Shown here piece by piece: positions 1 through 8,716 of a DNA stretch of 64,000 nt. This DNA is from Paenibacillus sp. Soil787 (lineage in GTDB: Bacteria; Bacillota; Bacilli; Paenibacillales; NBRC-103111). The position numbers and the translations under genes are program-made. Below the pieces are notes generated by a model, which was given only the letters and a program-made list of their open reading frames with translations, had not been told where the DNA came from and did not search any database. Location: positions 9,050-73,049 of the forward strand of contig NZ_LMSP01000044.1 of the NCBI RefSeq assembly GCF_001429545.1, given 5' to 3'. The stretch's first letter is position 1, and each line of letters opens with the position of its first letter.

Positions 1-934
1 CGCGGAATATTTTCGATTCCGCGTCAAAAACGGTGAGAAAGCAGGCTTTCCGAGATTCAAGCCTGAAAGTCAGTATAGCTCCTTTACCTACCCGCAAAGC
101 GGATTTTCCATAGAGGGAAAGCATCTTCAGCTTTCCAAGATCGGCAATGTGCGCATACGACTTCATCGGGAACCGCAAGGAACGATTAAGACGTGTACCA
201 TCATGGTCAAGAATGGCAAATATTACGCTTGTTTTTCTTGTGAAGTCGAAAGCAAATACCTTTCAGCGTCAGAAAAGCAGATAGGCATTGACCTTGGTGT
301 GTCACAGCTTGCGGTAACATCAGACGGTGATCGTATACGATCACCGAAATTTCTTCGTAAAAGCGAAAAAAAGTTGAAACGAAAGCAGCGTGCGGTCTCG
401 AAGAAAAAGCGCGGTTCAAACCGCAGACGCAAAGCTGTAGGCGAACTAGCCAGACTTCATGAAAAGGTAGCGAATCAGCGTAAGGATTATGCCCATAAAG
501 AGTCGCGAAAGCTAGTAAATGAGTATGGACTCATTGCCTTCGAGGACTTGAACATACGAGGGATGGTCAAGAACCATCATCTTGCAAAAAGCATTGCAGA
601 TAGCGGATGGAAGCAACTTGTTCAATTCGTGACGTACAAGGCTGAAAGCGCTGGTCGTCAGGTTATGCAAGTGAATCCCTATCAAACATCACAAAGATGC
701 TCTAATTGTTATGAAATCGTCAAAAAATCACTTACTGTTCGTGTCCATCAATGTTCTTGCGGATACAGGGCAGATCGGGACGAAAATGCAGCCATTAACA
801 TATTGAAACTAGCTTTACAAAAAATATCGTAGCCATACAAGTCCAATCAGGCTAGGAATTAGCCTTCAAGGAGAGACGAGGTTACAAGTCTCGATGATTT
901 GAGAAGCTATCCAATTCATTGGAGAGAGGTTCAC
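1..934 (+). mobile_element. IS200/IS605-type element, right part
   Basis: The window opens inside an IS605-group element. It carries the tnpB frame and, after it, a non-coding tail with a GAGAC...GTCTC hairpin (about 873-893) and a terminal hairpin CCAAT-TC-ATTGG (911-922). The tail ends at GGTTCAC (928-934), which fits the subterminal hairpin plus short cleavage motif of this family's right end. These elements move as single strands and leave no terminal inverted repeat, and none is seen. The exact end is inferred from the point where the interrupted methyltransferase reading resumes (about 935). The left end and any tnpA lie outside the window. Confidence 0.7.
2..832 (+). CDS. tnpB: TnpB RNA-guided endonuclease, 5'-truncated by window
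   Basis: The reading frame is open from base 2, so the N-terminus lies upstream of the window; 276 codons are visible. Family knowledge: TnpB is the RuvC-type nuclease of IS605 elements, guided by an omega-RNA made from the element's right end. The three catalytic acidic residues can be seen: Asp in IGIDLGV (visible residue about 96), Glu in AFEDLN (about 180) and Asp in DRDENAA (about 260). The C-terminal zinc-binding region shows CSNC followed by CSCG, with a CxC rather than CxxC second half. A GTG at 149 has no ribosome site and is an internal codon, not the start. The frame looks intact to its TAG, so the nuclease may be functional. The tail after it (833-934) would hold the omega-RNA scaffold and guide. 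Confidence 0.88.
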   Translation, partial: AEYFRFRVKNGEKAGFPRFKPESQYSSFTYPQSGFSIEGKHLQLSKIGNVRIRLHREPQGTIKTCTIMVKNGKYYACFSCEVESKYLSASEKQIGIDLGVSQLAVTSDGDRIRSPKFLRKSEKKLKRKQRAVSKKKRGSNRRRKAVGELARLHEKVANQRKDYAHKESRKLVNEYGLIAFEDLNIRGMVKNHHLAKSIADSGWKQLVQFVTYKAESAGRQVMQVNPYQTSQRCSNCYEIVKKSLTVRVHQCSCGYRADRDENAAINILKLALQKIS

Positions 935-1221
935 AAAGCGGTATATTTAATCATACGGACGAAGGAAGATTCACAGGGGCGTATTATTTTAACATAGAAG
1001 ACATTAATCCTTACATGGAATCTCAAGGTTTTGAGACACTTAAATTGATTGGGTCATCAAGTATAGCTGGTTCATTTAAATCAGAGCAATTTGACTATTG
1101 GCGTTCTCGTGGCGATGAAGAATTTCAAGAGGTAATGAATTTGATTTACAAAGAATCTGAGAATCCTCACATATTAGGAGTGTCTTCACATTTACTATAC
1201 ATCGGCCGAAGGAAAAACTGA
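935..1221 (+). pseudogene. C-terminal remnant of a class I SAM-dependent methyltransferase
   Basis: Reading resumes after the IS right end with GIFNHTDEGRFTGAYYFN and runs about 95 codons to TGA, ending SSHLLYIGRRKN. I recognise this as the C-terminal third of a class I SAM-dependent methyltransferase of the type common in Bacillales. The SAM-binding glycine motif and everything before it are missing. The frame can be extended back to a TTG at 919, but that codon lies inside the IS end and has no proper ribosome site. It is therefore best read as a gene beheaded by the insertion element. The missing half could lie upstream of the IS left end, outside the window. The methyltransferase assignment rests on remembered family sequence and is moderately sure. 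Confidence 0.65.
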
Positions 1222-1237
1222 AAGGAGTGAAATAACT

Positions 1238-1684
1238 ATGGGCTACATAATGGATTTAAGAAAGATCGTTGGAACAAGACCATTAATTATGGCCGGTGCT
1301 TGTGTTGTTGTTATTCATAATAACTCCATTTTATTTGAGAAAAGAACTGATAATGGCATGTGGGGATTGCCCGGAGGATCCTTAGAGCCAGGGGAAACAA
1401 TGGAACAGGTAGCGAGAAGAGAGTTATTTGAAGAAACCGGTTTACAAGCCAAGGAGCTTGAATTATTAGATGTATTTTCAGGCCAGGAACTGTATTACAA
1501 ATATCCACATGGTGATGAGGTCTATAACGTAGTGGCTGCTTTTTTATGTAAAGAATTTGATGGAGTTATCAATCAAGATGAGACAGAAGTAGCAGAAATT
1601 AAATTTTTTGAAATAGGTGAGATACCTGACAATATTAGCCCTCCAGATAGACCAATCATAAATACTTTTTTTAAAAGATTGTAA
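1238..1684 (+). CDS. Nudix hydrolase
   Basis: A 148-residue protein with a complete Nudix box at about residues 46-68: GGSLEPGETMEQ followed by ARRELFEETG, matching GX5EX7REUXEEXGU. Family role: hydrolysis of a nucleoside diphosphate linked to another group, for example clean-up of oxidised or otherwise unwanted nucleotides, with Mg2+ held by the Glu residues of the box. Substrate cannot be told. An AAAGGAG site ends about 10 bases before the ATG at 1238; a second ATG at 1250 is possible but worse placed. It follows the broken methyltransferase by 16 bases and precedes an intact methyltransferase, so all may once have been one transcript. Confidence 0.88.
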   Translation: MGYIMDLRKIVGTRPLIMAGACVVVIHNNSILFEKRTDNGMWGLPGGSLEPGETMEQVARRELFEETGLQAKELELLDVFSGQELYYKYPHGDEVYNVVAAFLCKEFDGVINQDETEVAEIKFFEIGEIPDNISPPDRPIINTFFKRL

Positions 1685-1762
1685 AATTAGAGAAAAAAAT
1701 TAACAGCTTTAACGACTAGGAGCCAAAAATCACCTTACTTCATGTATAGAAGGAGCCCTACA

Positions 1763-2641
1763 ATGTCCGAATATTACTGGGATAACAAGATTGAATATTT
1801 AAGAAATACTCGAGGGCTGTATTACAATGATGATTATTTAGAATTCTTAGTGAAGACGGTTTGGAAGATCGTAAAACCGGTGAACATCATTGATTATGGA
1901 TGTGGTTTTGGATATTTGGGGCTTAAACTGTTACCGCTTTTGCCCGAAGGATCAACCTATACGGGAATTGACAAGGGTAATGAACTTATTAATACAGCGA
2001 GGGAAGTCTTTCAAAATCAACCGTATCCATCCGAATTTTACGTAAGTGATATTGAAGAAGTTACAATTGACAGAAAGTATGACATAGCTATGTGCCATGC
2101 TTTTTTATTACATATGACTGATTCGAAGAAAGTACTTCAGAAGATGATTGATTGTGTTTTAGATGATGGAATGGTCATTTGTTTTGAACCCCATTGGATT
2201 GCTAACATGTCAAACTACTGCCTTGATGAACTGGAGCAATCTAAAGTGATTAAATTGGGTATTTTGCAGAAATTGTACGAGGGAGATTTTTATCATAAGG
2301 GTAAGGACGGAAATATAGGTATCAAATTACCTATTTATCTCAGTCAATTAGGTTTGAAGAACGTTGAGTGTAGAGTAAGTGATAAGGTTAATTTCTTGGA
2401 TCAGAATATGGACTTGCTAAATAAGCAAAGTCTTTATAACTCTTTGAGGGAAGAGGGATTAGGGGAACTACCTGGAGAGAAAGAGGAGTTTCTTCATAAT
2501 ATAGTGAATCGTGGATTAATGCTTAATGATGCTATGGATCAATATGAAGCTGAATTACTATTTTCAAAGGAATTCGATAATGAATCCTACTTAACCTATG
2601 CACCAAACATGAAAATTACATTTGGCACTCTAAGGAGATAG
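1763..2641 (+). CDS. class I SAM-dependent methyltransferase
   Basis: A 292-residue protein. Motif I for S-adenosylmethionine binding is clear (IIDYGCGFGYLGL, about residues 43-55), followed by an acidic TGIDKG loop. It should methylate a small molecule or macromolecule in the cytoplasm; the substrate is not evident. An in-frame ATG at 1742 exists, but AGAAGGAG (1747-1754) lies between it and the ATG at 1763, at good spacing for the latter, so 1763 is chosen. It is not a duplicate of the beheaded gene at 935-1221: its C-terminus is different. The next gene follows after 58 bases, which contain a tiny reading frame (2658-2693). Confidence 0.85.
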   Translation: MSEYYWDNKIEYLRNTRGLYYNDDYLEFLVKTVWKIVKPVNIIDYGCGFGYLGLKLLPLLPEGSTYTGIDKGNELINTAREVFQNQPYPSEFYVSDIEEVTIDRKYDIAMCHAFLLHMTDSKKVLQKMIDCVLDDGMVICFEPHWIANMSNYCLDELEQSKVIKLGILQKLYEGDFYHKGKDGNIGIKLPIYLSQLGLKNVECRVSDKVNFLDQNMDLLNKQSLYNSLREEGLGELPGEKEEFLHNIVNRGLMLNDAMDQYEAELLFSKEFDNESYLTYAPNMKITFGTLRR

Positions 2642-2657
2642 AGGAGGAGTTAATATC

Positions 2658-2693
2658 ATGATCAGAAATATATTCGTAAGAAAAAGGAGGTAG
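2658..2693 (+). CDS. possible 11-codon leader peptide MIRNIFVRKRR
   Basis: ATG at 2658 is preceded by GAGGAGGAG (2641-2649) and runs 11 codons to TAG at 2691-2693. Its last codons, AGG AGG TAG, are themselves the ribosome site of the next gene (ATG 2700). Translation of this mini-ORF would place a ribosome on the downstream ribosome site, which suggests translational coupling. It could equally be chance or a decayed gene end; there is no homology evidence. Confidence 0.25.
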   Translation: MIRNIFVRKRR

Positions 2694-2699
2694 TCCATA

Positions 2700-3491
2700 A
2701 TGAAACTAGGAATGCCAACTTTAATAGAATTTAAAACACTTAAACAGAATGTCGATCTATGTAAAGAATTAGGTCTTGATTTCATTGAACTAAATATGAA
2801 TCTTCCGATATGTCTACCCGAGAATTTAAGTCATCAGGAAATAAGGCATATTAAGCAAGAATATGGCATCGAATTTACTGTTCATTTACCAGAAGAAATT
2901 GATTTATCATCGTTTCATCCTTCAATAAGAATGGGACATTTACAGAGATGTAAAGAAACAATTGAATGGGCAAGCTTGTCAGGGATACAAACTCTGAATA
3001 TGCATTTAAATAATGGCATTTACTTTACGTTGCCCCATGAGCGAATGTGGATTAATGAACAATACGAATCAGAATTTCATAAATTACTCTTTGAATCATT
3101 TTCACAACTCTATCAGCTTGCTAATTCTCTAAATGTTGTTTTGTCGATAGAGAATACATGTAACTTTCATGTTCCATTCATCAGCAGGGCTCTCAAAATG
3201 TTAACAAAGTTCGAAAATTTTCGCCTTACATGGGATGTAGGGCACGATGCAAAAGTTAACTTTAAGGAAGAGGTTGTATTCCGTGAATTTTCTGATCGGA
3301 TTAAGCATATGCATCTTCATGATTGCAATGATAAATCAGACCATCAGCCCCTATATAGCGGTAATGTTCCGATTAATGATCGACTTCTTTTTGCTGAAAA
3401 ATATGACTTGTCTGTTGTGATTGAAGTAAAGACAAGTGCATCTTTACGAGAATCAGTAGACCAAATAAAGGGAAATTATAAGAGTATTTAA
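2700..3491 (+). CDS. sugar phosphate isomerase/epimerase-like TIM-barrel protein
   Basis: A 263-residue protein of the xylose-isomerase-like/AP-endonuclease-2 TIM-barrel family. Likely metal ligands along the barrel are visible: Glu in LSIENTC, Asp and His in TWDVGHD, the HLHD segment, and Glu in VVIEVK near the end. Family members isomerise or epimerise sugars and inositol derivatives or, less often, cut DNA at abasic sites; the substrate here is unknown. AAAAAGGAGG (2681-2690) is an excellent ribosome site for ATG 2700. Its place after a methyltransferase and a Nudix hydrolase suggests a small accessory metabolic operon, but nothing ties them to a known pathway. Confidence 0.75.
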   Translation: MKLGMPTLIEFKTLKQNVDLCKELGLDFIELNMNLPICLPENLSHQEIRHIKQEYGIEFTVHLPEEIDLSSFHPSIRMGHLQRCKETIEWASLSGIQTLNMHLNNGIYFTLPHERMWINEQYESEFHKLLFESFSQLYQLANSLNVVLSIENTCNFHVPFISRALKMLTKFENFRLTWDVGHDAKVNFKEEVVFREFSDRIKHMHLHDCNDKSDHQPLYSGNVPINDRLLFAEKYDLSVVIEVKTSASLRESVDQIKGNYKSI

Positions 3492-3597
3492 ACATTCAAT
3501 CCTGAAACCAACCCTCAGATACATCGTATAACATCTAAAATGGCTTAACTTATGTTGCGAATTTCCTTACGGAAAACAAATAGGAGGTAAGAAAGTA

Positions 3598-4392
3598 ATG
3601 AACGCTCATGAGATTGACTATCGTATTTTAGGAAATGAAATGCAGTATGTGGAAATCGAGTTGGATCCGGGAGAAAGTGTCGTAGCTGAAGCCGGTAGTA
3701 TGATGATGATGGATCAAAATATCCAGATGGAGACTGTCTTTGGAGACGGAAGCAGTGATAATAAAGGGTTCATGGGCAAGCTGCTAGGAGCTGGTAAACG
3801 GTTGTTAACAGGTGAAAGCTTGTTCATGACGGTTTTTACGAATCATAACTCATACGGGAAAGAACAGGTGAATTTTGCTGCACCTTATCCGGGGAAAATC
3901 TTAGCGATGGATTTGCAAGATCTAGGTGGTAAGTTGATTTGTCAAAAAGATTCCTTCCTATGTGCAGCGAAAGGTGTCTCGGTAGGTATTGCTTTTCAGC
4001 GTAAGCTAGGGGCTGGTTTCTTCGGTGGTGAAGGCTTTATCATGCAGAAGATTGAAGGCGATGGTTTAGCTTTTGTTCATGCGGGTGGTTCCATCTGTGA
4101 ACGTGTCCTTCGTCCAGGAGAAATAATTCGAGTAGACACGGGTTGTCTCGTAGCTATGACACAAGAGGTTGATTATGATATTGAGATGGTCAAAGGCGTG
4201 AAAACGGCGTTATTCGGCGGTGAAGGCTTATTCTTCGCAACGTTACGCGGACCTGGGCGCGTTTGGATACAATCCTTGCCATTCAGTAGGCTGGCGGACC
4301 GTATGGCTTCAGCATCGAGAGCGGGAGGAAGGAAAGAAGAGGGAAGCATCTTAGGCGGTATTGGTAATTTACTTGATGGAGATGGAAGATAA
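3598..4392 (+). CDS. AIM24/TIGR00266 family protein
   Basis: A 264-residue protein matching the AIM24 (TIGR00266) family: N-terminal VEIELDPGESVVAEAGSM, then a beta-rich core with repeated glycine segments (GAGFFGGEGF, TALFGGEGLFF). The name comes from a yeast mitochondrial protein. In bacteria the role is unknown; the fold is a trimeric beta-roll thought to act in the cytoplasm. No signal peptide or membrane segment is seen. Ribosome site TAGGAGGTAAG precedes ATG 3598. It is convergent with the sulfate-transport operon, and the two share a hairpin terminator at 4423-4460. Confidence 0.88.
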   Translation: MNAHEIDYRILGNEMQYVEIELDPGESVVAEAGSMMMMDQNIQMETVFGDGSSDNKGFMGKLLGAGKRLLTGESLFMTVFTNHNSYGKEQVNFAAPYPGKILAMDLQDLGGKLICQKDSFLCAAKGVSVGIAFQRKLGAGFFGGEGFIMQKIEGDGLAFVHAGGSICERVLRPGEIIRVDTGCLVAMTQEVDYDIEMVKGVKTALFGGEGLFFATLRGPGRVWIQSLPFSRLADRMASASRAGGRKEEGSILGGIGNLLDGDGR

Positions 4393-4422
4393 GGATTGCA
4401 CTCATAACGTATAACATAAAAG

Positions 4423-4460
4423 AAAGCCCGGAAGCGACATGGATATTCGCACCGGGCTTT
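4423..4460. terminator. bidirectional terminator between AIM24 gene and sulfate operon
   Basis: Perfect 9-bp stem AAAGCCCGG (4423-4431) / CCGGGCTTT (4452-4460) with a 20-base loop, lying between two convergent genes. On the minus strand it is followed by CTTTTAT, so it mainly suits the sulfate operon. Confidence 0.8.
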
Positions 4461-4470
4461 GCCTATGTTC

Positions 4471-5583
4471 TTACTTGGTTCCACCTTCGGCAAGGATGGT
4501 TTCCCAGATAGCGCCTTTGCCATAAAGCTCTTTGTTCACTTTATCCCAGCCGCCAAGGTATTCAATGTTGAATAATCCGGCAGGCGTTGTATAGTTTTTC
4601 TCGTATTGCTTGGCAACCTCGGGAAGAACGGAACGGAAGCCTTTTTCTGCGAATACGGTTTGTGCTTCAGGTGTATATAAGAAATCTAGGAACGCTTGCG
4701 CTACTTCACGATTACCATGTTTGTCTACGTATTTATCAATCAAGGCAACGGGATTTTCAATGGACGTTGTGTATTGTGGAATGACTTCGACATACTTTTT
4801 GCCGGATTGAATACGAGCCAGAAGCTCATTCTCATAAGTGACGATCGCATCGCCAACACCTTTATCGAAGGTAGTAAGGGAATCTGCTCCGCTTTTATCC
4901 AATACTTTAATGTTTTTGTATACTTTGCTTACGAGATCTTTTGCTGCAGCAGGGTCCTTTTTACCTGCAGCTTCGGAAGCTTTCAAGCCTGCGCCGTAGA
5001 TGGCATTAATATCCCATTTGGCTCCGCCTGAAGTGCTCGGATTAGGAATCAGAACTTCTACACCCGGTTTCGTCAAATCAGCCCAGTCTTTAATTCCTTT
5101 CGGATTGCCTTCACGAACACCAATTGCAGCAATTGAAGCTGTGATATTTCCCTTGTAAGGATTGTTTTTCCAATCGTGCGTAATTAAACCCTTCTCGGCG
5201 ATTTTTTGAATATCACCTTCCAAAGACAATGGAGCGATGTCAGCCTCAAAACCTTGGATAATGGCAGTAGCTTGCGCACCAGAAGCCACATAGGATTCTT
5301 TGAATTCAACAGTTTGACCTGTTTTCTTTTTCCATTGATCTTTAAATTTTGGAATAATGAGATCGAAGGATTCTTTTACAACCGAATAAGCTCCAAGTGT
5401 AATTATTACTTTGCCTCCTTCAGCCTTTGGAGCAGCACTTGCCGCGGTAGTTGCAGCAGCCGTTGAAGCAGCAGATGGAGAAGGTGAGCTTGCAGATTTA
5501 GTGCCCGTGCCGCAGGCTGTAAGGGCAATACTTGCGGTGAATAGTGTTGCTGTGATTAGGCCAAGCGTTTTGAAATTTTTCAT
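4471..5583 (-). CDS. sbp: sulfate/thiosulfate ABC transporter, substrate-binding lipoprotein
   Basis: A 370-residue exported solute-binding protein. The N-terminus is a lipoprotein signal (hydrophobic stretch then LTAC, Cys about residue 24), followed by a Ser/Ala/Thr-rich linker of about 25 residues, so it is anchored to the outer face of the membrane. The body matches the sulfate-binding family (KIIVTL-like start, then SYVASGAQATAI, NPSTSGGAKWD and GVGDAIVTYENE), in which backbone amides bind unhydrated sulfate. It is the last gene of a four-gene operon with the ATPase and two permeases, 35 bases downstream of the ATPase gene. Having the binding protein last is unusual, but the set is complete. 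Confidence 0.9.
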   Translation of the reverse strand: MKNFKTLGLITATLFTASIALTACGTGTKSASSPSPSAASTAAATTAASAAPKAEGGKVIITLGAYSVVKESFDLIIPKFKDQWKKKTGQTVEFKESYVASGAQATAIIQGFEADIAPLSLEGDIQKIAEKGLITHDWKNNPYKGNITASIAAIGVREGNPKGIKDWADLTKPGVEVLIPNPSTSGGAKWDINAIYGAGLKASEAAGKKDPAAAKDLVSKVYKNIKVLDKSGADSLTTFDKGVGDAIVTYENELLARIQSGKKYVEVIPQYTTSIENPVALIDKYVDKHGNREVAQAFLDFLYTPEAQTVFAEKGFRSVLPEVAKQYEKNYTTPAGLFNIEYLGGWDKVNKELYGKGAIWETILAEGGTK

Positions 5584-5618
5584 GGTTTACAACTCCCCTT
5601 CTAATGTATACACAGTTT

Positions 5619-6704
5619 TTATATAAAAACAGGCAGCGGATCTTTTTTAGCCTGATTCTCAATCAATTTATTGTCCGTTTTCGTAAACACGGAGATGTGA
5701 TGAATGAGTATATTTACTTCATCGCCAGGTTTATAAATCTTTTCCTTCACAGACTGATAAGCGAATAGCTTGATAGCCCCTGTATCAATTTCCAAATACC
5801 AGGAATCCCCTCGGAAATGAGCATGCGTTACTTTCCCTTTTTCTCCAGCAGTAGCGAGATGAGCAACATCATGGTTGCGAACTTCAATGGATTCTGGCCG
5901 AATCATCACGTTAACGTCTGGAAGCCACTGACCATCCTTCTGTAATTCTTCCAAGTAAGGAAACCCGATTAGTGGGGTATATTGCGAAATAATATTAGAT
6001 TCTCCAATGAACGAGGCTACAAAAGAGGAAGCAGGCTTCGTATAAATCTCCCAAGGGCTTCCTTGCTGCTCAATTTTTCCGCCTTGGACAAGAATGATTT
6101 CGTCCGCAACTTCGATGGCTTCATCCTGATCATGAGTAACGAATAGGGTTGTTACTTTAAACTCATCGATGAGGTTTCTCAGCCAAACTCGCAGCTCTTT
6201 ACGAATTTTGGCATCAATGGCAGCAAAAGGTTCATCAAGCAAGAGCAGTTGAGGTTCGGGTGCCAATGCTCTTGCGAAGGCAACCCGTTGGCGTTGACCG
6301 CCAGAGAGCTGATGAGGGTACTTACGTTCACTACCGGCAAGCCCCATCAAACCTAAAAGGTAAGTAACGCGATCATCAATGAAGTCCTTAGGCTTTTTCA
6401 GAACCTTCAAGCCATAGGCCACATTTTCAAACACGGTCATATGCTTGAAGAGCGCATAGCTTTGAAACACGAAGCCAATTCCTCTTTCTTGAACCGGAAG
6501 ATGCGTCGCTAGTTTCCCGTCGAAGTAAATATCGCCAGAAGTGGGGCTTTCTAATCCCGACAACATGCGAAGAATGGACGTCTTTCCGCCTCCGCTTGGC
6601 CCGATCAAACCGACCAGATGACCTTTCGTAATGCTGAAATTGACGTCCTTGATGGCATGAAACTGCCCGAAATGTTTATTTAGGTTTTTGACTTCGATAT
6701 GCAT
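5619..6704 (-). CDS. cysA: sulfate/thiosulfate ABC transporter ATP-binding protein
   Basis: A 361-residue ABC ATPase. Walker A GPSGGGKTS (about residues 35-43), Q-loop VFQSYALF, signature LSGGQRQRVA (about 134-143), Walker B LLLLDEP and switch His in TLFVTHDQ are all present. The C-terminal 110 residues form a TOBE-like domain, as in CysA. It powers sulfate uptake by the CysT-CysW channel, to which it is genetically linked; it lies 14 bases downstream of cysW. Two ATPases in this region must be kept apart: this one belongs to the minus-strand sulfate operon and the one at 9640 to the sulfonate-type operon. Confidence 0.93.
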   Translation of the reverse strand: MHIEVKNLNKHFGQFHAIKDVNFSITKGHLVGLIGPSGGGKTSILRMLSGLESPTSGDIYFDGKLATHLPVQERGIGFVFQSYALFKHMTVFENVAYGLKVLKKPKDFIDDRVTYLLGLMGLAGSERKYPHQLSGGQRQRVAFARALAPEPQLLLLDEPFAAIDAKIRKELRVWLRNLIDEFKVTTLFVTHDQDEAIEVADEIILVQGGKIEQQGSPWEIYTKPASSFVASFIGESNIISQYTPLIGFPYLEELQKDGQWLPDVNVMIRPESIEVRNHDVAHLATAGEKGKVTHAHFRGDSWYLEIDTGAIKLFAYQSVKEKIYKPGDEVNILIHHISVFTKTDNKLIENQAKKDPLPVFI

Positions 6705-6718
6705 GCTGGGGCTCCTCC

Positions 6719-7525
6719 TTAATGGCTTCTCAATTGTTCACTTCTTCTTTTCAACCACTCAAGTGCTAATAAAATAGAAATCGATATGAGGCCTAAGACG
6801 AAAGCAACGCTGTTCGCTGCTACAAGGTGGAATTGTTCGGCATCTTGATAAACAAGGGTTGTCGCTGTTTGTGTTTGATTAATGATATTTCCGGATACAA
6901 CTAGGATTGATCCAAATTCACCAAGTGCTCTTGCGATCGTTAAGATAAGACCATACAGCACGCCCCAACGAATACCGGGCCATGTAATTTGAATGAATGT
7001 ACGCCAGGCACCAGCTCCTAGAGTAGCAGAAGCTTCTTCCGACTGAGTACCAATTTCTTCAAGTAAAGGCACCACTTCACGTACCATCAATGGAAATGTA
7101 ATGAACATCGTTGCTAAGACCATGCCGGGCACTGCATAGACAATTTTCATATTATGATCTTCCATGAAGGTGCCAAATGCGGTGTTTGGACCAAAGATCA
7201 AAATAACCATTAAACCGACAATGATAGGAGATACAGCAAATGGTAAATCAATAAGTGCATTGATGACAGGCTTCAACCACCGAGAGATCCAGGAACCTCT
7301 GACAATTTCTAAGGAAACGTAAATGCCGACAATCGCATTAAGAATGGTTACAATCACTACGATAATTAAAGAAATTTTCATGGCATGCAGAGCTTCAGGT
7401 CTTACAAGAGCGTCGAAAAAAGCTTGCGGGCCTTCTTCAAAAGCACCAAAAGTAATACCAAGAAAAGGCAGCATAATAAGTAAGAAAATAACGATAAATG
7501 AAATACTGATCAATACGTTTCTCAT
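6719..7525 (-). CDS. cysW: sulfate ABC transporter permease CysW
   Basis: A 268-residue integral membrane permease with about six hydrophobic segments and the EAA loop (EEASATLGAGAWRTF ... ITWPGI) that docks on the ATPase. It pairs with CysT to form the sulfate channel. Its ATG overlaps the cysT stop codon as ATGA (7522-7525), implying translational coupling and equal amounts of the two permeases. Family-typical length. Confidence 0.92.
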   Translation of the reverse strand: MRNVLISISFIVIFLLIMLPFLGITFGAFEEGPQAFFDALVRPEALHAMKISLIIVVIVTILNAIVGIYVSLEIVRGSWISRWLKPVINALIDLPFAVSPIIVGLMVILIFGPNTAFGTFMEDHNMKIVYAVPGMVLATMFITFPLMVREVVPLLEEIGTQSEEASATLGAGAWRTFIQITWPGIRWGVLYGLILTIARALGEFGSILVVSGNIINQTQTATTLVYQDAEQFHLVAANSVAFVLGLISISILLALEWLKRRSEQLRSH

Positions 7526-8328
7526 GCTAGGCGCCCCTTTCCGCGTGTCAGTACATTGATGATCCAGAGAATAAGGACGGACAATGTAAGAAGCACGAGA
7601 GAGATAGCGGCTGCGCCCTCAGGGTTAAAGTTCTGTGTTTCACCATATATATAGACCGATGCGACCATCGTTTTACCAGGCAAATTGCCTGATATGAGGG
7701 AGATAGCTCCAAATTCGGCAAGTGAGCGAGAAAAGGCGAGCATGCTGCCGGCTATGATACCTGGGAATATGGCTGGGAACACGATTCTACAGAAGGTGTA
7801 AAATCTTCCCGCACCAAGTGTAAAGCTGGCTTGTTCTTCTGCTGGATCGATTTGTTCAAGCAAGGGTTGAACAGTTCGAATAACAAAAGGGAAGGTGACA
7901 AATACAAGGCCGATCACTATAGCCGTTTGATTATAAAGCAGCTTAATTCCCACATGGTCGAGCCAGACACCTAGTGGACTAGAAGGTCCTAATAGGGTTA
8001 GGAACATTAAACCAGCTACGGAAGTCGGAAGCGAGAAGGGGAGATCTACCATACTGTTTAAAATGCTTTTGCCGCGGAAGGTATAGCGGATGAGGACATA
8101 AGCAATGATGGTACCTACAATCGCTTGAATGATGGTTGAGACAACGCTGAGCTTAATGGTTAACAGAATGGACTTCCAGGCTAATGGTCCTGTAACCTCT
8201 TTCCAAAATGGATCCCATCCTAATGAAAATCCTTTCAAATAGATGGAACCAATTGGGATGACAAGAAGTACTATCAAATAGCCGATAAGCACAGATCGAA
8301 CCGTAGCTTTAAAAACCTTATTTCTCAC
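7522..8328 (-). CDS. cysT: sulfate ABC transporter permease CysT
   Basis: First gene of the sulfate operon; a permease with six or so membrane segments and an EAA loop (EEQASFTLGAGRFYTF). I chose the GTG at 8328 (268 residues) because AGGTGG (8335-8340) lies at correct spacing; an upstream in-frame ATG at 8355 would add nine residues but puts that ribosome site inside the gene. Transcribed from a promoter at 8382-8411. Sister permease CysW follows with a 4-base overlap. Confidence 0.92.
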   Translation of the reverse strand: MRNKVFKATVRSVLIGYLIVLLVIPIGSIYLKGFSLGWDPFWKEVTGPLAWKSILLTIKLSVVSTIIQAIVGTIIAYVLIRYTFRGKSILNSMVDLPFSLPTSVAGLMFLTLLGPSSPLGVWLDHVGIKLLYNQTAIVIGLVFVTFPFVIRTVQPLLEQIDPAEEQASFTLGAGRFYTFCRIVFPAIFPGIIAGSMLAFSRSLAEFGAISLISGNLPGKTMVASVYIYGETQNFNPEGAAAISLVLLTLSVLILWIINVLTRGKGRLA

Positions 8329-8381
8329 ATTACACCACCTAATGTCATTAATCATATCTTTTTACTCGGAATAATAAAATG

Positions 8382-8411
8382 ACTATACCAACGGATGGTC
8401 CGATTTGTCAA
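8382..8411 (-). promoter_or_regulatory. sigma-A type promoter of the sulfate operon
   Basis: On the minus strand TTGACA (8411-8406), 18-base spacer, TATAGT (8387-8382). Transcription would start near 8375, about 45 bases before the cysT start. No riboswitch fits in so short a leader. Confidence 0.7.
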
Positions 8412-8635
8412 TATGTCTAGACTCATTTTTATGCATGAAAGATGAAATATTTTTCTAACAAGTAAATTCACAAGGAATATGGCATGATTTGCACGATTAA
8501 AATACAGTTTTTGCACACGATTTTCTGATGTTAAAAGACAAGCTTATTAATGAAGGAATATTTCAAAAGAAATAAACGTTGTCTGAAATTAACTATTTCT
8601 TAATGGAATATTCTTTTAGAATGTAGAAAAACTTA

Positions 8636-8664
8636 TTGACGAAGCCTAAAACTGGTGATAGTAT
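8636..8664 (+). promoter_or_regulatory. sigma-A type promoter of the sulfonate-type operon
   Basis: TTGACG (8636-8641), 17-base spacer, TAGTAT (8659-8664). Transcription would start near 8671, giving a leader of about 160 bases before the permease gene at 8832. Confidence 0.7.
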
Positions 8665-8716
8665 AGGAAACATATTAAAACCAAGTAATCGGGTATGAAT
8701 TATTTAATTAAATAAA

